Positions 17,037 through 25,700 of a DNA stretch of 64,000 bases are shown here, piece after piece; the first letter of the stretch is position 1; every line of letters starts with the position of its first letter. The notes beneath the pieces are model-generated. The model had not been told where the DNA came from and did not search any database. It saw only the letters and a list, made by a program, of their open reading frames with translations. Made by a program: the position numbers and the translations under genes. This DNA is from CAYSXY01 sp964435165 (GTDB taxonomy: Bacteria > Pseudomonadota > Alphaproteobacteria > Rickettsiales > RI-342), in NCBI GenBank assembly GCA_964435165.1, contig CAYSXY010000003.1, positions 1 to 64,000 of the forward strand, in the 5' to 3' direction.

Positions 17037-19208
17037 TTATGCCACGTTGCGTTCATCGTCATTCAGGTCGTACCAATAGAGACTGGCGGAACCATTTTCC
17101 AGTCTTTTTTCGTTACTTACCTTGCCGCGAACTGTGACTTCACGATCACCGGAGAAGATGCGTGTTTCGACAACACTACCGGCTACCATTGGTTTATAGG
17201 TGACCAAGGATGATTTATGTGTATCCGGGCAGACGGCGATGGCGCCGGACTGCACGGTTTCTTCATCGTCATTGACCGAGCGCAGTGCAATCGACGACCA
17301 GTTGTCCGGCATGGATTCTTCCGTGATAATGCCAAATCCGCCCAGCAGCCGCTCCAGCGGCGTTTCGGCGCGCTCATGCAGGCGGTTCAGATGCCATTGC
17401 AGGTCTGATCCGTAGAGGAACAGATCCAGGCGATCACGTGCCTGTTGATCCTGCCAGTCGAATTCAATACCAAGCGCCTGGATCGTCTGGCTTTCCGGCG
17501 CTGAAATGAGTGAACGGATACGGCCAAGAAATGCCAGAGGGCCATCCGGCAAATAAATCATCCCGCTGACCGTCTCGCCGATATGCAGGGTGTGATTGAT
17601 CGGCCCGGCCAATTGAAAGCCGCTGGATGAGATATTGCGGATTGAACCCATATGTTCGGCGCGCTGACCCATGCGCAGCTTTGTCACCAGAGGAATCGGA
17701 AAGCGATATTCTTTGCGGCGAAAGCTGTTGAGGCGCAGCGCAAAGTTAATAACGGTACCGGCAATCAACAAATTGACGCTTGCCCAGAACAGGTTGGCAA
17801 GCAGGGCGGTTTTGCCTAAATGCGGCGCTTCGACTACAGCGTAGAAAATGCCCGCTCCAACAGCGATGGCGCTTCCTCCCAGCACCAGATATTGAGGAAG
17901 CAGGCATTGATGGATATGTGGCATGGTGGTCAGACGTTTGTCTGTCACTTTAAAGGAGAGCTTGCGGCGCAGCAGGCCGAGCGTCGACCAGGCAAATGCG
18001 GCAAAGCGCGACATGTTATATTGCTCAATACGCAGGCTGTCGCCAAATCCACGGCCAGTTTCCTCAAACACCCAGAATGTCAGGATGATGTACGGGATAA
18101 AATGGAGAAAAAATTCGGTGGTGATGGTTTGTACCGGCATAATGCCAAGCGTCAGGACAATCACGGGAGAGACATAAAAAACCAGCTTTTGCCAGCCATC
18201 GAAATAGGTGATCATCGAGGCGAAATAGCACAATTTCTGCGCCAGTGTCAGGCCTGAACTAAACAAAATGCCTTCTTTTTTCCATACCTGCATGGCCCCC
18301 TGTCCCCAGCGGATACGCTGAGAAATAAATGGCTCCAACTGCGAGGGGGCGAGGCCTAATGCCAGGGTTTCATTATGGTAGACGGATTTAAAGCCTTCTT
18401 TATGCAGGCGGATAGAAGTATGCAAATCTTCTGTCACCGTGCCGGTGGCAAATCCACCAATTGACATCAGTGAGGTGCGGCGGATAATAGCACAACTTCC
18501 GCAAAAGAAGGCCGCGTTCCAATAATCTTTCCCGCGCTGAATCACGCGGAAGAACAGAGATTGCTCCGTCCAGACACGGCGGTTATCGCGATCCTGCTTA
18601 TGTTGAAACGAATCAAGATTGTAGAAATCCTGCGGCGTTTGGACAAACGCGACATTCTCGTCATGAAAATAGCCTAGCGTGCGGGACAGAAATTGACGTT
18701 TCGGCGCATGGTCGGCATCAAACACGGCGATAAAATCGGCGCGCGACAGTGAGAGTGCATGGTTTAGATTCCCTGCTTTAGCATGTTCGCTGCCAGGGCG
18801 TGCCACATACTCGCAACCCAACTCCTGAGCCAGTTGTTTCATTTCGGGGCGATTACCATCATCAAGAATCCAGGTTTGGTGAGGGGCATCCATGGCGATG
18901 GCGCTGAGAACCGTCCGGCGCACCAGCTCGACAGGCTCGTTCAATGTGGGAATAAAGACGTCTACCGTCCAGTCCGGGTTCGGGGTTACGGCTTCACGAA
19001 CGCTGAGCCGCCAAACCATAAAGAGATGAAGTAACGTGGTGGCAAAGCCAAAACACTCCGCCGCATAGAGCGCCCATGAAAAGGTGAGGGCATCGGGATT
19101 AAAGGTGGTTAAGCGCCAGCCAAGATACCAGATAGCTACGCCAAGATAGAGAAAAACGAGAAGAGAGCGTGGTGTCTCCAACGGTTCATACGCCACATTT
19201 TTATTCAT
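17037..19208 (-). CDS. bcsA: cellulose synthase-like glycosyltransferase with PilZ domain
   Basis: This is a processive GT2 enzyme of about 723 aa. After N-terminal membrane helices, the catalytic domain carries LDDGNRPEM, FDADHAP (DxD, about residue 163), VTEDLHTS (TED, about 256) and QRIRWGQG (QxxRW, about 298). More membrane helices follow, then a PilZ domain with RRKEYR (about 500) and NISSSGFQL (about 525), which bind cyclic di-GMP. The enzyme would polymerise UDP-glucose, or a related sugar, when c-di-GMP is high. I choose the ATG at 19208 because the 29 upstream residues lack family similarity. bcsB, bcsC and bcsZ are absent nearby; only bcsS follows. Confidence 0.85.
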   Translation of the reverse strand: MNKNVAYEPLETPRSLLVFLYLGVAIWYLGWRLTTFNPDALTFSWALYAAECFGFATTLLHLFMVWRLSVREAVTPNPDWTVDVFIPTLNEPVELVRRTVLSAIAMDAPHQTWILDDGNRPEMKQLAQELGCEYVARPGSEHAKAGNLNHALSLSRADFIAVFDADHAPKRQFLSRTLGYFHDENVAFVQTPQDFYNLDSFQHKQDRDNRRVWTEQSLFFRVIQRGKDYWNAAFFCGSCAIIRRTSLMSIGGFATGTVTEDLHTSIRLHKEGFKSVYHNETLALGLAPSQLEPFISQRIRWGQGAMQVWKKEGILFSSGLTLAQKLCYFASMITYFDGWQKLVFYVSPVIVLTLGIMPVQTITTEFFLHFIPYIILTFWVFEETGRGFGDSLRIEQYNMSRFAAFAWSTLGLLRRKLSFKVTDKRLTTMPHIHQCLLPQYLVLGGSAIAVGAGIFYAVVEAPHLGKTALLANLFWASVNLLIAGTVINFALRLNSFRRKEYRFPIPLVTKLRMGQRAEHMGSIRNISSSGFQLAGPINHTLHIGETVSGMIYLPDGPLAFLGRIRSLISAPESQTIQALGIEFDWQDQQARDRLDLFLYGSDLQWHLNRLHERAETPLERLLGGFGIITEESMPDNWSSIALRSVNDDEETVQSGAIAVCPDTHKSSLVTYKPMVAGSVVETRIFSGDREVTVRGKVSNEKRLENGSASLYWYDLNDDERNVA

Positions 19209-19402
19209 TATTATTGCCCTGCGCTTTTTTTGTTGCTGAGTGGCTGGGTGGACCGCAGCCATGCGCAGAGATGCCATAATTACGGCAAATTGCAAGCAAA
19301 AAGTTAATTGATGGTAATAAAGTGCTGATTTCGCAATTTATATTATCGTATGATCAATGATAGAGATGACCATAAGGGAGCACGATTAACGGCTGGCTTG
19401 GG

Positions 19403-20107
19403 CTATTCTTCCGGGATGGCATCCATACCGAGTTCGGCAGGGTCAATGGGCAACATACTCATCACGACGGCTTTGCCCAGTAATACCAGTGAGGTGGTGA
19501 AGGCAACACCGATCAGGCCGATGACCACGCCCAGCAGCATCACCAGCCCATCGCGACTCAGCAGGCCCAGTGACATCAGAAAAATACCAACGCCCGGTAG
19601 AAAGTTGGTCATGGGAAACGGTACGGCGATCGACAGGCCGTAAATGATGCATATAACGCCGACCACTTTCTCGAGTGTGGCTGGCTCTGCATAAAAATGG
19701 CGGCGTTTCAGGATGCGCTCGACCTTGCGTAATCGCGGCAGAATGACTTCGATAATTTTGGCCAGCGTGGTTCGCTTGATGGTTTTATTGGCCAGCCATG
19801 ACGGTAGCCATGGCGCGTCGCGTCCCCAGGCCATTTGCACGGCCAGGAATAAAATGGGGATGGAGAAGATCGTCGACATTCCCGGTGGAATAGGAACCGG
19901 AACGCAATTGGGCAGAACAAAAATCATCATCAGGAATGCAAAGCCACGCTCATGGAGCGAATGGAGTAATTCTCCGAATGAGACCTTGTCGGCCTGCGAT
20001 TGACGATGATGTTCCATCACCCCTTCAAGAATGTGGGAGGCGGCAATATCGTCAGGGTTTTCCGTTTTTTTCACCGTGTTTTCCCACGTATTAGGGCTAT
20101 TACCCAT
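19403..20107 (-). CDS. exoD: ExoD family exopolysaccharide synthesis protein
   Basis: ExoD proteins are inner-membrane proteins required for exopolysaccharide production and alkali tolerance in rhizobia; the biochemical role is unknown. The product is about 234 aa from the ATG at 20107. The typical core is present: SFGELLHSLHERGFAFLMMIFVLPNC, followed by PIPPGMSTIFSIPILFLAVQ and two further hydrophobic hairpins near the C terminus. The reading frame extends to 20203, but those extra residues would be encoded by a MITE-like element, so I exclude them. The gene lies upstream of the cellulose-synthase-like gene on the same strand. Confidence 0.88.
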   Translation of the reverse strand: MGNSPNTWENTVKKTENPDDIAASHILEGVMEHHRQSQADKVSFGELLHSLHERGFAFLMMIFVLPNCVPVPIPPGMSTIFSIPILFLAVQMAWGRDAPWLPSWLANKTIKRTTLAKIIEVILPRLRKVERILKRRHFYAEPATLEKVVGVICIIYGLSIAVPFPMTNFLPGVGIFLMSLGLLSRDGLVMLLGVVIGLIGVAFTTSLVLLGKAVVMSMLPIDPAELGMDAIPEE

Positions 20108-20120
20108 TGTTGTATAACTA

Positions 20121-20280
20121 GGTTCTGTTGAGATTTGAATCATGGCTGTGTTTGGATGCTTTTTTGCTGCAAATGCCCTTTGATTTGTTCGACATAGAAC
20201 CACTATGACTCAAAATCTCAAGGCATTTTCGCTTAAACAATCATCTCAAACCCATGTCATTCTAAAACCTCAACAGAACC
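20121..20280. mobile_element. MITE-like 160-bp fold-back element
   Basis: The ends are perfect 12-bp inverted repeats (GGTTCTGTTGAG and its complement), and partial complementarity continues inward (AAATGCC/GGCATTT; a central CATAG-aacca-CTATG). The whole unit could fold into one long imperfect hairpin. The flanking octamers tataacta and tatatcga match at six of eight positions, suggesting an old 8-bp target duplication. The GGTTCTGTTG end resembles IS6-family termini. No transposase is encoded. It sits directly upstream of exoD. Confidence 0.65.
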
Positions 20281-20318
20281 TATATCGATGGTTGTTGTCG
20301 CGGTTATATTCCGCCTTA

Positions 20319-21380
20319 TTACGCAACGAGTATAGTTAACACGCCAAAGATTAAAATTACGCAAAGCAGTGCGACGCGAGTCATGCGAGTGAGCAGGCGT
20401 AGTTGGGTGTCGTTGGTACGAGCGGTGCCGCTGCCGACCCACTCATCGCTGGTGAGTATATGATGAATGAGCCGACGCCCACCAAACTGGCTCCCGGTGG
20501 CGTTTGCGACCACAAATAAAGGCAATGTGTGTATCGGCACAGCTTTGCCCTCCGCTGTCGTCAATCGCCAACTATTCCAGGCCGGGCCAATGCGGCTGGC
20601 GGAGGTAAAGAGAGTAGAGAGGCTGAAAATAAATGCGCTGATAATCGCCGGTATGCCGTGCATCAGAATGGCCACAGAGCGAGCAGCGCTGCCGAAGGCG
20701 CGCATCTGTTCCGTCTGCTGCCCGAGGATGATATGTGACCGGCAGATGGCCAGATAGGCTCCTAGCCCAGGCAGACCTAACAGGATAAACCACAGGGCAC
20801 TGCCAATGACGTGCACACTCATGCGCTGAACCAGCAGTTCGCAGCTATGGCGATAAATGCCGAACTCATCCGTTTTTGTGGTGTTGATGTAGGAAATATC
20901 CGCCAGGTAATGGCGCATTTCCTGAAGTGAGGCATCATGTGACCGGTCGCAGAGCCAATTCGCCGTATCATACATGCTGCGCCAGCCCATGGCAAAGGCC
21001 AGCACGATTACGGTGGTGATCCAGCCATAACTCTGTTCTTCTTGAATAATACGATCAATAAAGGGCGGGATTTTCGCCAGCAAAATGCCCATTGCCGCAC
21101 CAAACAACGCCGCACATATCAGGATCATGGTGCCTCTGGCCTTGCGCTTGCTGACACTACGGTTGCTACGGTTGAGCCGTTGCTCATAATAAAGCAGAAA
21201 GCGATCCAGCAGCGCGATTGGTTGCAGGAGTCTGGGGATCAGATCAAGCCGCTCGCGCGAAAAAAACAGGACATTGGCCAGCAGTGCCATGGTGACGATC
21301 ATCAGCCGGTCTTCGACGAGCAGACGCATCTGCTGGCGGTCGAACGCCAGAATATCGCTGATAAAACCGGTATCACCCAT
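20319..21380 (-). CDS. CobD/CbiB-like membrane protein, divergent
   Basis: This 353-aa integral membrane protein resembles adenosylcobinamide-phosphate synthase (CobD/CbiB) in layout. The middle section runs MRHYLADISYINTTKTDEFGIYRH, then a segment ending in GLPGLGAYLAICRS, which aligns by eye with the family pattern of (GRDTS-LDE..I), (LFW...GG.PGA..YRA.NT). Several residues conserved in true CobD are changed, including the N-T near the NTLD motif, which is SHIIL here. No other cobalamin gene is present. It may be a repurposed relative acting in the envelope. It lies 21 nt upstream of neither partner and is followed by the MITE; OmpA-lipoprotein genes precede it on the same strand. Confidence 0.55.
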   Translation of the reverse strand: MGDTGFISDILAFDRQQMRLLVEDRLMIVTMALLANVLFFSRERLDLIPRLLQPIALLDRFLLYYEQRLNRSNRSVSKRKARGTMILICAALFGAAMGILLAKIPPFIDRIIQEEQSYGWITTVIVLAFAMGWRSMYDTANWLCDRSHDASLQEMRHYLADISYINTTKTDEFGIYRHSCELLVQRMSVHVIGSALWFILLGLPGLGAYLAICRSHIILGQQTEQMRAFGSAARSVAILMHGIPAIISAFIFSLSTLFTSASRIGPAWNSWRLTTAEGKAVPIHTLPLFVVANATGSQFGGRRLIHHILTSDEWVGSGTARTNDTQLRLLTRMTRVALLCVILIFGVLTILVA

Positions 21381-21401
21381 GGTGCGAAAGCAGTCGGAGG
21401 C

Positions 21402-22295
21402 TTATCCGGTTACGTAGATTTCAACCCGACGGTTTGCCGGCTCGGCAATATTGTCTGCCGTAGGTACGCGCGGATCGGATTCGCCGAAGGAGAAGACATT
21501 GATTTGTTCCTTCTCTACCCCTTCACCTACCAGCATTTTTTTGACCTGCTCGGCACGCTTCAATGCCAGTTGAAGGTTGTATTCCGCGCTGCCCAGCCGA
21601 TCGGTATGGCCGTTAATGATAATATCGTAGGAGGAAATGTCTTTCAGATTGGTCATGACATTTTGCAGCGTATTGCGGGCTTCTTTCGTCAGCGTACTGC
21701 TTCCCAGGTCGAAAAATACGATGTAGGTGCTGGACTGAAACTGGACTTCCGGCAATTCCGGCGTTGCAATAGGCGTTGATTCGGCGACATCACCGGTTTC
21801 TGCTACTGGCTCCTGTGCCTTGGCTTCTGCTTCGGCAAGCATGTCCATGGCCGTGGCGAACTGTTCACGGCAGGCGGAGATGGCATTATCCTGCCATTTT
21901 TCCTCTTTTTCTTCTACCCAGCAGTCATAATAGAATTGCGCATCGGCAATCAATTCAGGATAGAGACTCATTTTCTCATCGGTCATCCATGCTATGAGGG
22001 CCGTTCTCGCCTCGAGTAGTTCATCGCGTGCCGGGCCTTGAATGTCCCATGCATCCGGTTGTTCCGGTTCAGCCATGTTTCCATACGCATAGATGAGCCC
22101 TTTGCGGGCGAAATGCTGCGAATCAGCCCAATCATACAACTCGGCTTCGTGTTCGGCAAAGGATAGGTAATGCGCCGCCAAGGTGCGGTGAAACAGGCTT
22201 TCCACCGGTTCGGTCTGTTGTAATTCCTGCAGTGCCGCTGTGGTGCAGCCTGTAATCAGACCGGCCAGCAGCAAAGATTTTGCTTTCAGCATCAT
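21402..22295 (-). CDS. OmpA-family lipoprotein (copy 1)
   Basis: This predicted outer-membrane lipoprotein has a short signal ending in the lipobox LAGLITGC. Residues about 20-170 form a helical N-terminal domain (YLSFAEHEAELYDWADSQHFARKG...). A linker follows, and the last 110 residues are an OmpA/Pal peptidoglycan-binding domain (DIIINGHTDRLGSAEYNLQLALKRAEQVKKMLVGEGV..., ending NRRVEIYVTG). The N-terminal domain is shared with the adjacent copy 2. The ATG at 22295 is preceded by GGGGAGAG, so I prefer it to the upstream ATG at 22322. It probably anchors the outer membrane to the wall. Confidence 0.9.
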   Translation of the reverse strand: MMLKAKSLLLAGLITGCTTAALQELQQTEPVESLFHRTLAAHYLSFAEHEAELYDWADSQHFARKGLIYAYGNMAEPEQPDAWDIQGPARDELLEARTALIAWMTDEKMSLYPELIADAQFYYDCWVEEKEEKWQDNAISACREQFATAMDMLAEAEAKAQEPVAETGDVAESTPIATPELPEVQFQSSTYIVFFDLGSSTLTKEARNTLQNVMTNLKDISSYDIIINGHTDRLGSAEYNLQLALKRAEQVKKMLVGEGVEKEQINVFSFGESDPRVPTADNIAEPANRRVEIYVTG

Positions 22296-22350
22296 GATGG
22301 TACTCTCCCCTGTAGGCATCACTGCCTATGAGAGGTTGTTGTAGGGCAAC

Positions 22351-23202
22351 TTAATTAACAAATAGTTCAACATCGACGCGCCGCTGTCGAGGCGCGGGCA
22401 ATGTTGGGCCGGTTAAAGACGGTCGCTCCGTTGCCTGTTGCCCAGGTGCTGAGACAGTGATACGGCCCGGATCAATATCATGACGCTGTAGCGATAGCTG
22501 CACCGATTCGACGCGGCGTTCGGCCAACTGTCGATTATATGCATTCGAGCCGCTACGATCCGTATGGCCGCTGAGCCGGAGTGATAATTCCGGATATTGC
22601 TGCATAATGGCCGCTATTGCGGCCACCTGTTCTCGTCCGTGCTTGTCGAGACGATCACTATCGAAGCCAAAATAGAGGCTATGGGTGTGATAGCTGCCAT
22701 TATCAAGTAATGTTTCGGCCTCGATACGATTTTTCATATGGTGTTTCAGTGCGGTAAGCGCAATGTTGAACTCCGCCTGGCATGCGGCAATGTCGGCTTC
22801 TTGCCATTGTTCTTCAACCTGTTCCAGCCAGCAGTCGAACAGCAATTGCAATCGCGCCAGACTGGCCGGGTAATGCCGGGCCGTCGTGTTTGCGCGCATA
22901 TCCATCAGCGCCTGCCGTGCGTCCGTCAGTTGAGATATTGCATAGTCCGGTATGTTGCGAGTCTTAATCAGGTCCGGCTCGGGATTCCCGCCTCGCGCCG
23001 CTTGCGCTGCCTTGTCGGCAAAGTGGCGTGCGTCTTCCCAATCATATTGGGCCATTTCCGAGCGGGCATAATCCTGATATTCCCGCGCCAGCATGCCGGC
23101 CAGTGATTGTGGAGGCGTTGTGACCTCAAGATTATCAAGCGCCTGCATTGGCGAGCAGGCGGCAAGCACAAAGCAGACGATGATGCAGCTATATCGGATC
23201 AT
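22351..23202 (-). CDS. OmpA-family lipoprotein (copy 2)
   Basis: This 283-aa paralogue of the next gene starts with the lipoprotein signal MIRYSCIIVCFVLAACS. Its N-terminal domain matches copy 1 in pattern (YARSEMAQYDWEDARHFADKA; LFDCWLEQVEEQWQEADIAACQAEF). The C-terminal OmpA domain reads LRLSGHTDRSGSNAYNRQLAERRVESV and ends RRVDVELFVN. The two genes are 55 nt apart and form an operon after a tandem duplication, in which the linkers have diverged most. An AAGGA site precedes the ATG. Both copies keep the Asp and Arg that contact peptidoglycan diaminopimelate in OmpA-like domains. Confidence 0.9.
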   Translation of the reverse strand: MIRYSCIIVCFVLAACSPMQALDNLEVTTPPQSLAGMLAREYQDYARSEMAQYDWEDARHFADKAAQAARGGNPEPDLIKTRNIPDYAISQLTDARQALMDMRANTTARHYPASLARLQLLFDCWLEQVEEQWQEADIAACQAEFNIALTALKHHMKNRIEAETLLDNGSYHTHSLYFGFDSDRLDKHGREQVAAIAAIMQQYPELSLRLSGHTDRSGSNAYNRQLAERRVESVQLSLQRHDIDPGRITVSAPGQQATERPSLTGPTLPAPRQRRVDVELFVN

Positions 23203-23428
23203 GGTGTATTCCTTAACGTTGGATTACGGCTGCATGGTGCGATGTTGCGGCTATGTCTACCGGGGTTTGATGTCGTAGGAAAGTGCTTTTCCAACAGGTA
23301 GTCTAGGTAACGCTTGATTTTCGGAAAAGCGGCAGTATGGTGCGCCCGAATATGCCCGGTTCATTACGAACCATGTCTTGGGCAACAAGAAAACGACGCC
23401 GATTACATCAATCTGAGGATGCACACCC

Positions 23429-23845
23429 ATGCCACGTACCTTATCGATTATTAAGCCTGATGCAACTGAACGCAACCTGACCGGTGCCATCAACGCCATG
23501 CTGGAGGAAAATGGTTTTCGTATTGTTGCGCAAAAGCGTATTCGCTTGAGCCGCTTGCAGGCAGGGCAATTTTATGAGGTGCATAAAGAACGTCCTTTTT
23601 TCAATGATCTGGTGGAATATATGGTCTCAGCACCGATCATCGTGCAGGTGCTTGAGCATGAGAACGCAGTCAGTGCTTATCGTGAAATCATGGGGGCAAC
23701 CAACCCTGATGACGCGAAAGATGGGACCATTCGCAAACGCTTCGCCGAGAATATCGAACGCAATTCCGTGCATGGTTCTGACAGTGCGGACAATGCTGAA
23801 AAAGAGATTCGCTTTTTCTTCAGCGAGTTGGAATTAGTCGGTTAA
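23429..23845 (+). CDS. ndk: nucleoside diphosphate kinase
   Basis: Ndk equilibrates nucleoside triphosphate pools by phosphate transfer through a histidine. The 138-aa protein begins RTLSIIKPDATERNLTG and carries the active-site segment NSVHGSDSADNAEKEI with the phospho-accepting His at about residue 115. Length and all core motifs are normal. The 226-nt region upstream holds its promoter and that of the divergent lipoprotein operon; I could not pick a convincing -35/-10 pair. It is convergent with purN. Confidence 0.98.
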   Translation: MPRTLSIIKPDATERNLTGAINAMLEENGFRIVAQKRIRLSRLQAGQFYEVHKERPFFNDLVEYMVSAPIIVQVLEHENAVSAYREIMGATNPDDAKDGTIRKRFAENIERNSVHGSDSADNAEKEIRFFFSELELVG

Positions 23846-23873
23846 TAAGTGCGGTTTTCCAGCGAGTGGCCAT

Positions 23874-24539
23874 TCATGACGGGACGATGAGGGCGTCCTG
23901 CGTCTGAAAACTGTTGAGCGCGCTATCGCTGAACATGACCTTATCGCCCTCTAATGTGATATCCTTATTTGCTAACAGCTTGACAGCCAGCGGGTAGCAG
24001 CGATGCTCTTGTGCCAAAATGCGCCTGGCCAGACTCTCGGCTGTATCGTCAGGGAGCACTGGCACAGCAGCCTGTACCAGAATAGGCCCTTCATCCATGG
24101 TAGCGCGTACCATATGCACGGTGCAGCCTGCGATGCGCACTCCGCTATCCAGCGTGGCCTGATGCGTATTCAGCCCTTTAAAAGCCGGTAATAAGGATGG
24201 GTGGATATTGACCAGCTTATTATGCCACTGGTTGACAAACCAAGGGGAGAGCAGGCGCATAAAGCCTGCCAGGCAGATCAGATCAACCGCATAAGTGGCG
24301 AGGCAGTCATGCAGCGCCTGATCGAATGCAGTGCGATCCGGGTAATCCTGGTGAGACATGACATGCGTCGGGATGCCCGCTTTCTCAGCACGTGTCAAAC
24401 CATAGGCTTGAGTGTTATTTGATATTACGCAGGCAATAGAGGCCGGATAGGTGCTGTCATTGCTGGCGTCGATCAGCGCTTGCAGGTTGCTGCCATTCCC
24501 GGAAATGAGTACAGCAAGCGCCATACGTGGCTTGGTCAT
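23874..24539 (-). CDS. purN: phosphoribosylglycinamide formyltransferase
   Basis: PurN (GART) transfers a formyl group from 10-formyl-THF to GAR in purine synthesis. The 221-aa product contains LISGNGSNLQALIDA (phosphate-binding loop), the catalytic HPSLLPAFKGLNTHQATLDSGVRIAGCTVHMV with the Asn/His/Asp set in context, and MDEGPILVQAAVPV. It overlaps purM by 4 nt (ATGA), implying coupled translation. The order purM-purN is common in proteobacteria. Confidence 0.97.
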   Translation of the reverse strand: MTKPRMALAVLISGNGSNLQALIDASNDSTYPASIACVISNNTQAYGLTRAEKAGIPTHVMSHQDYPDRTAFDQALHDCLATYAVDLICLAGFMRLLSPWFVNQWHNKLVNIHPSLLPAFKGLNTHQATLDSGVRIAGCTVHMVRATMDEGPILVQAAVPVLPDDTAESLARRILAQEHRCYPLAVKLLANKDITLEGDKVMFSDSALNSFQTQDALIVPS

Positions 24540-25573
24540 GAGGTGATCTCTACCCTTCGTCCCGGCTTGTCTGTCAGTGAGCCGATGATTGCCGGTGTGC
24601 TGATGCCGTGACTCAATGCGGCCATGATGCTCTCCGTATCATCTTCTGCGACGATCAGCACCATGCCAATGCCATTATTAAAGGTGCGCAGCATTTCCGC
24701 ATCGTCAATGTTCCCGGCTTGCTGCAACCAGTCAAAGACAGATGGCCTTTGCCAACTGTGTTGCTTGATCGTCGCGGAGAGCGTCTCCGGCAGAATGCGT
24801 GGAATATTTTCTACCAGTCCCCCGCCTGTAATGTGCGCGAGTCCTTTCAACAGCCCCTCCTGGATCAGTGGCAAGAGCTGTTTAATATAGATGATAGTTG
24901 GCATCAGCAGGGCTTCGCCAAGCGTATTCCCGGTTGAATCAAACGGTGCGGGGCTTGACCAGTTGAGTTTCTTTTTCCTCACGATATGGCGTACCAGCGA
25001 GAAGCCATTGGAGTGAATGCCTGACGAGCTGAGCCCGATGATCGTATCTCCTGGTTGCATGGTGCGATGGTTGGGGAGGATAGCATCACGTTCGACGGCA
25101 CCAACGGCAAAACCTGCAAGATCGTAATCATCGGCACCATACATGCTGGGCATTTCGGCTGTCTCGCCGCCGATCAGGGCGCATCCGGCCTGTGTGCAGC
25201 CCTCGGCGATGCCTTGAATGATGGTCGCGGTTTTGGCCGGGTCCAGCTTGCCTGTCGCGACATAATCAAGGAAAAAGAGAGGCTCAGCCCCCTGAACAAT
25301 TAAATCATTGACGCACATGGCAACCAGATCGATGCCCACCGTGTGGTGATGATTCATTTCAATCGCCAGCTTGAGTTTGGTGCCGACGCCATCGGTGGCG
25401 GATACCAGAATCGGGTCCTGATAGCCGGTCGCGGCCATATCGAACAGTCCGCCAAATCCGCCCAGCGCATCCATGGAGCCAGAACGGCGGGTGCTGCCAG
25501 CCATCGGCCCGATCGCCGTTACCAATGCGTTCCCGGCGTCAATATCCACCCCTGCTTCTTTGTAACTGGTCAT
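24536..25573 (-). CDS. purM: phosphoribosylformylglycinamidine cyclo-ligase
   Basis: AIR synthetase catalyses the ATP-dependent ring closure of FGAM. The 345-aa product starts SYKEAGVDIDAGN and includes PILVSATDGVGTKLKLA, GIDLVAMCVNDLIVQGAEPLFFLDY, ALIGGETAEMPSMY and the C-terminal GGGLVENIPRILP. These are the ATP/substrate motifs of the PurM superfamily, and the length is normal. It is divergent from the DUF2066 gene with an 80-127 nt shared control region. Confidence 0.98.
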   Translation of the reverse strand: MTSYKEAGVDIDAGNALVTAIGPMAGSTRRSGSMDALGGFGGLFDMAATGYQDPILVSATDGVGTKLKLAIEMNHHHTVGIDLVAMCVNDLIVQGAEPLFFLDYVATGKLDPAKTATIIQGIAEGCTQAGCALIGGETAEMPSMYGADDYDLAGFAVGAVERDAILPNHRTMQPGDTIIGLSSSGIHSNGFSLVRHIVRKKKLNWSSPAPFDSTGNTLGEALLMPTIIYIKQLLPLIQEGLLKGLAHITGGGLVENIPRILPETLSATIKQHSWQRPSVFDWLQQAGNIDDAEMLRTFNNGIGMVLIVAEDDTESIMAALSHGISTPAIIGSLTDKPGRRVEITS

Positions 25574-25700
25574 GCCTGTCAGTTGCGCTCCTGCCTTGTT
25601 TAGCTTATGGTTTACCGTTGCAGTCGGGCAATAGCAAGCATGGAGACGCCGCGTGGCAAGGCAACCGCACCCAATGACATTTCTGGAAAGTTACTGTGTG

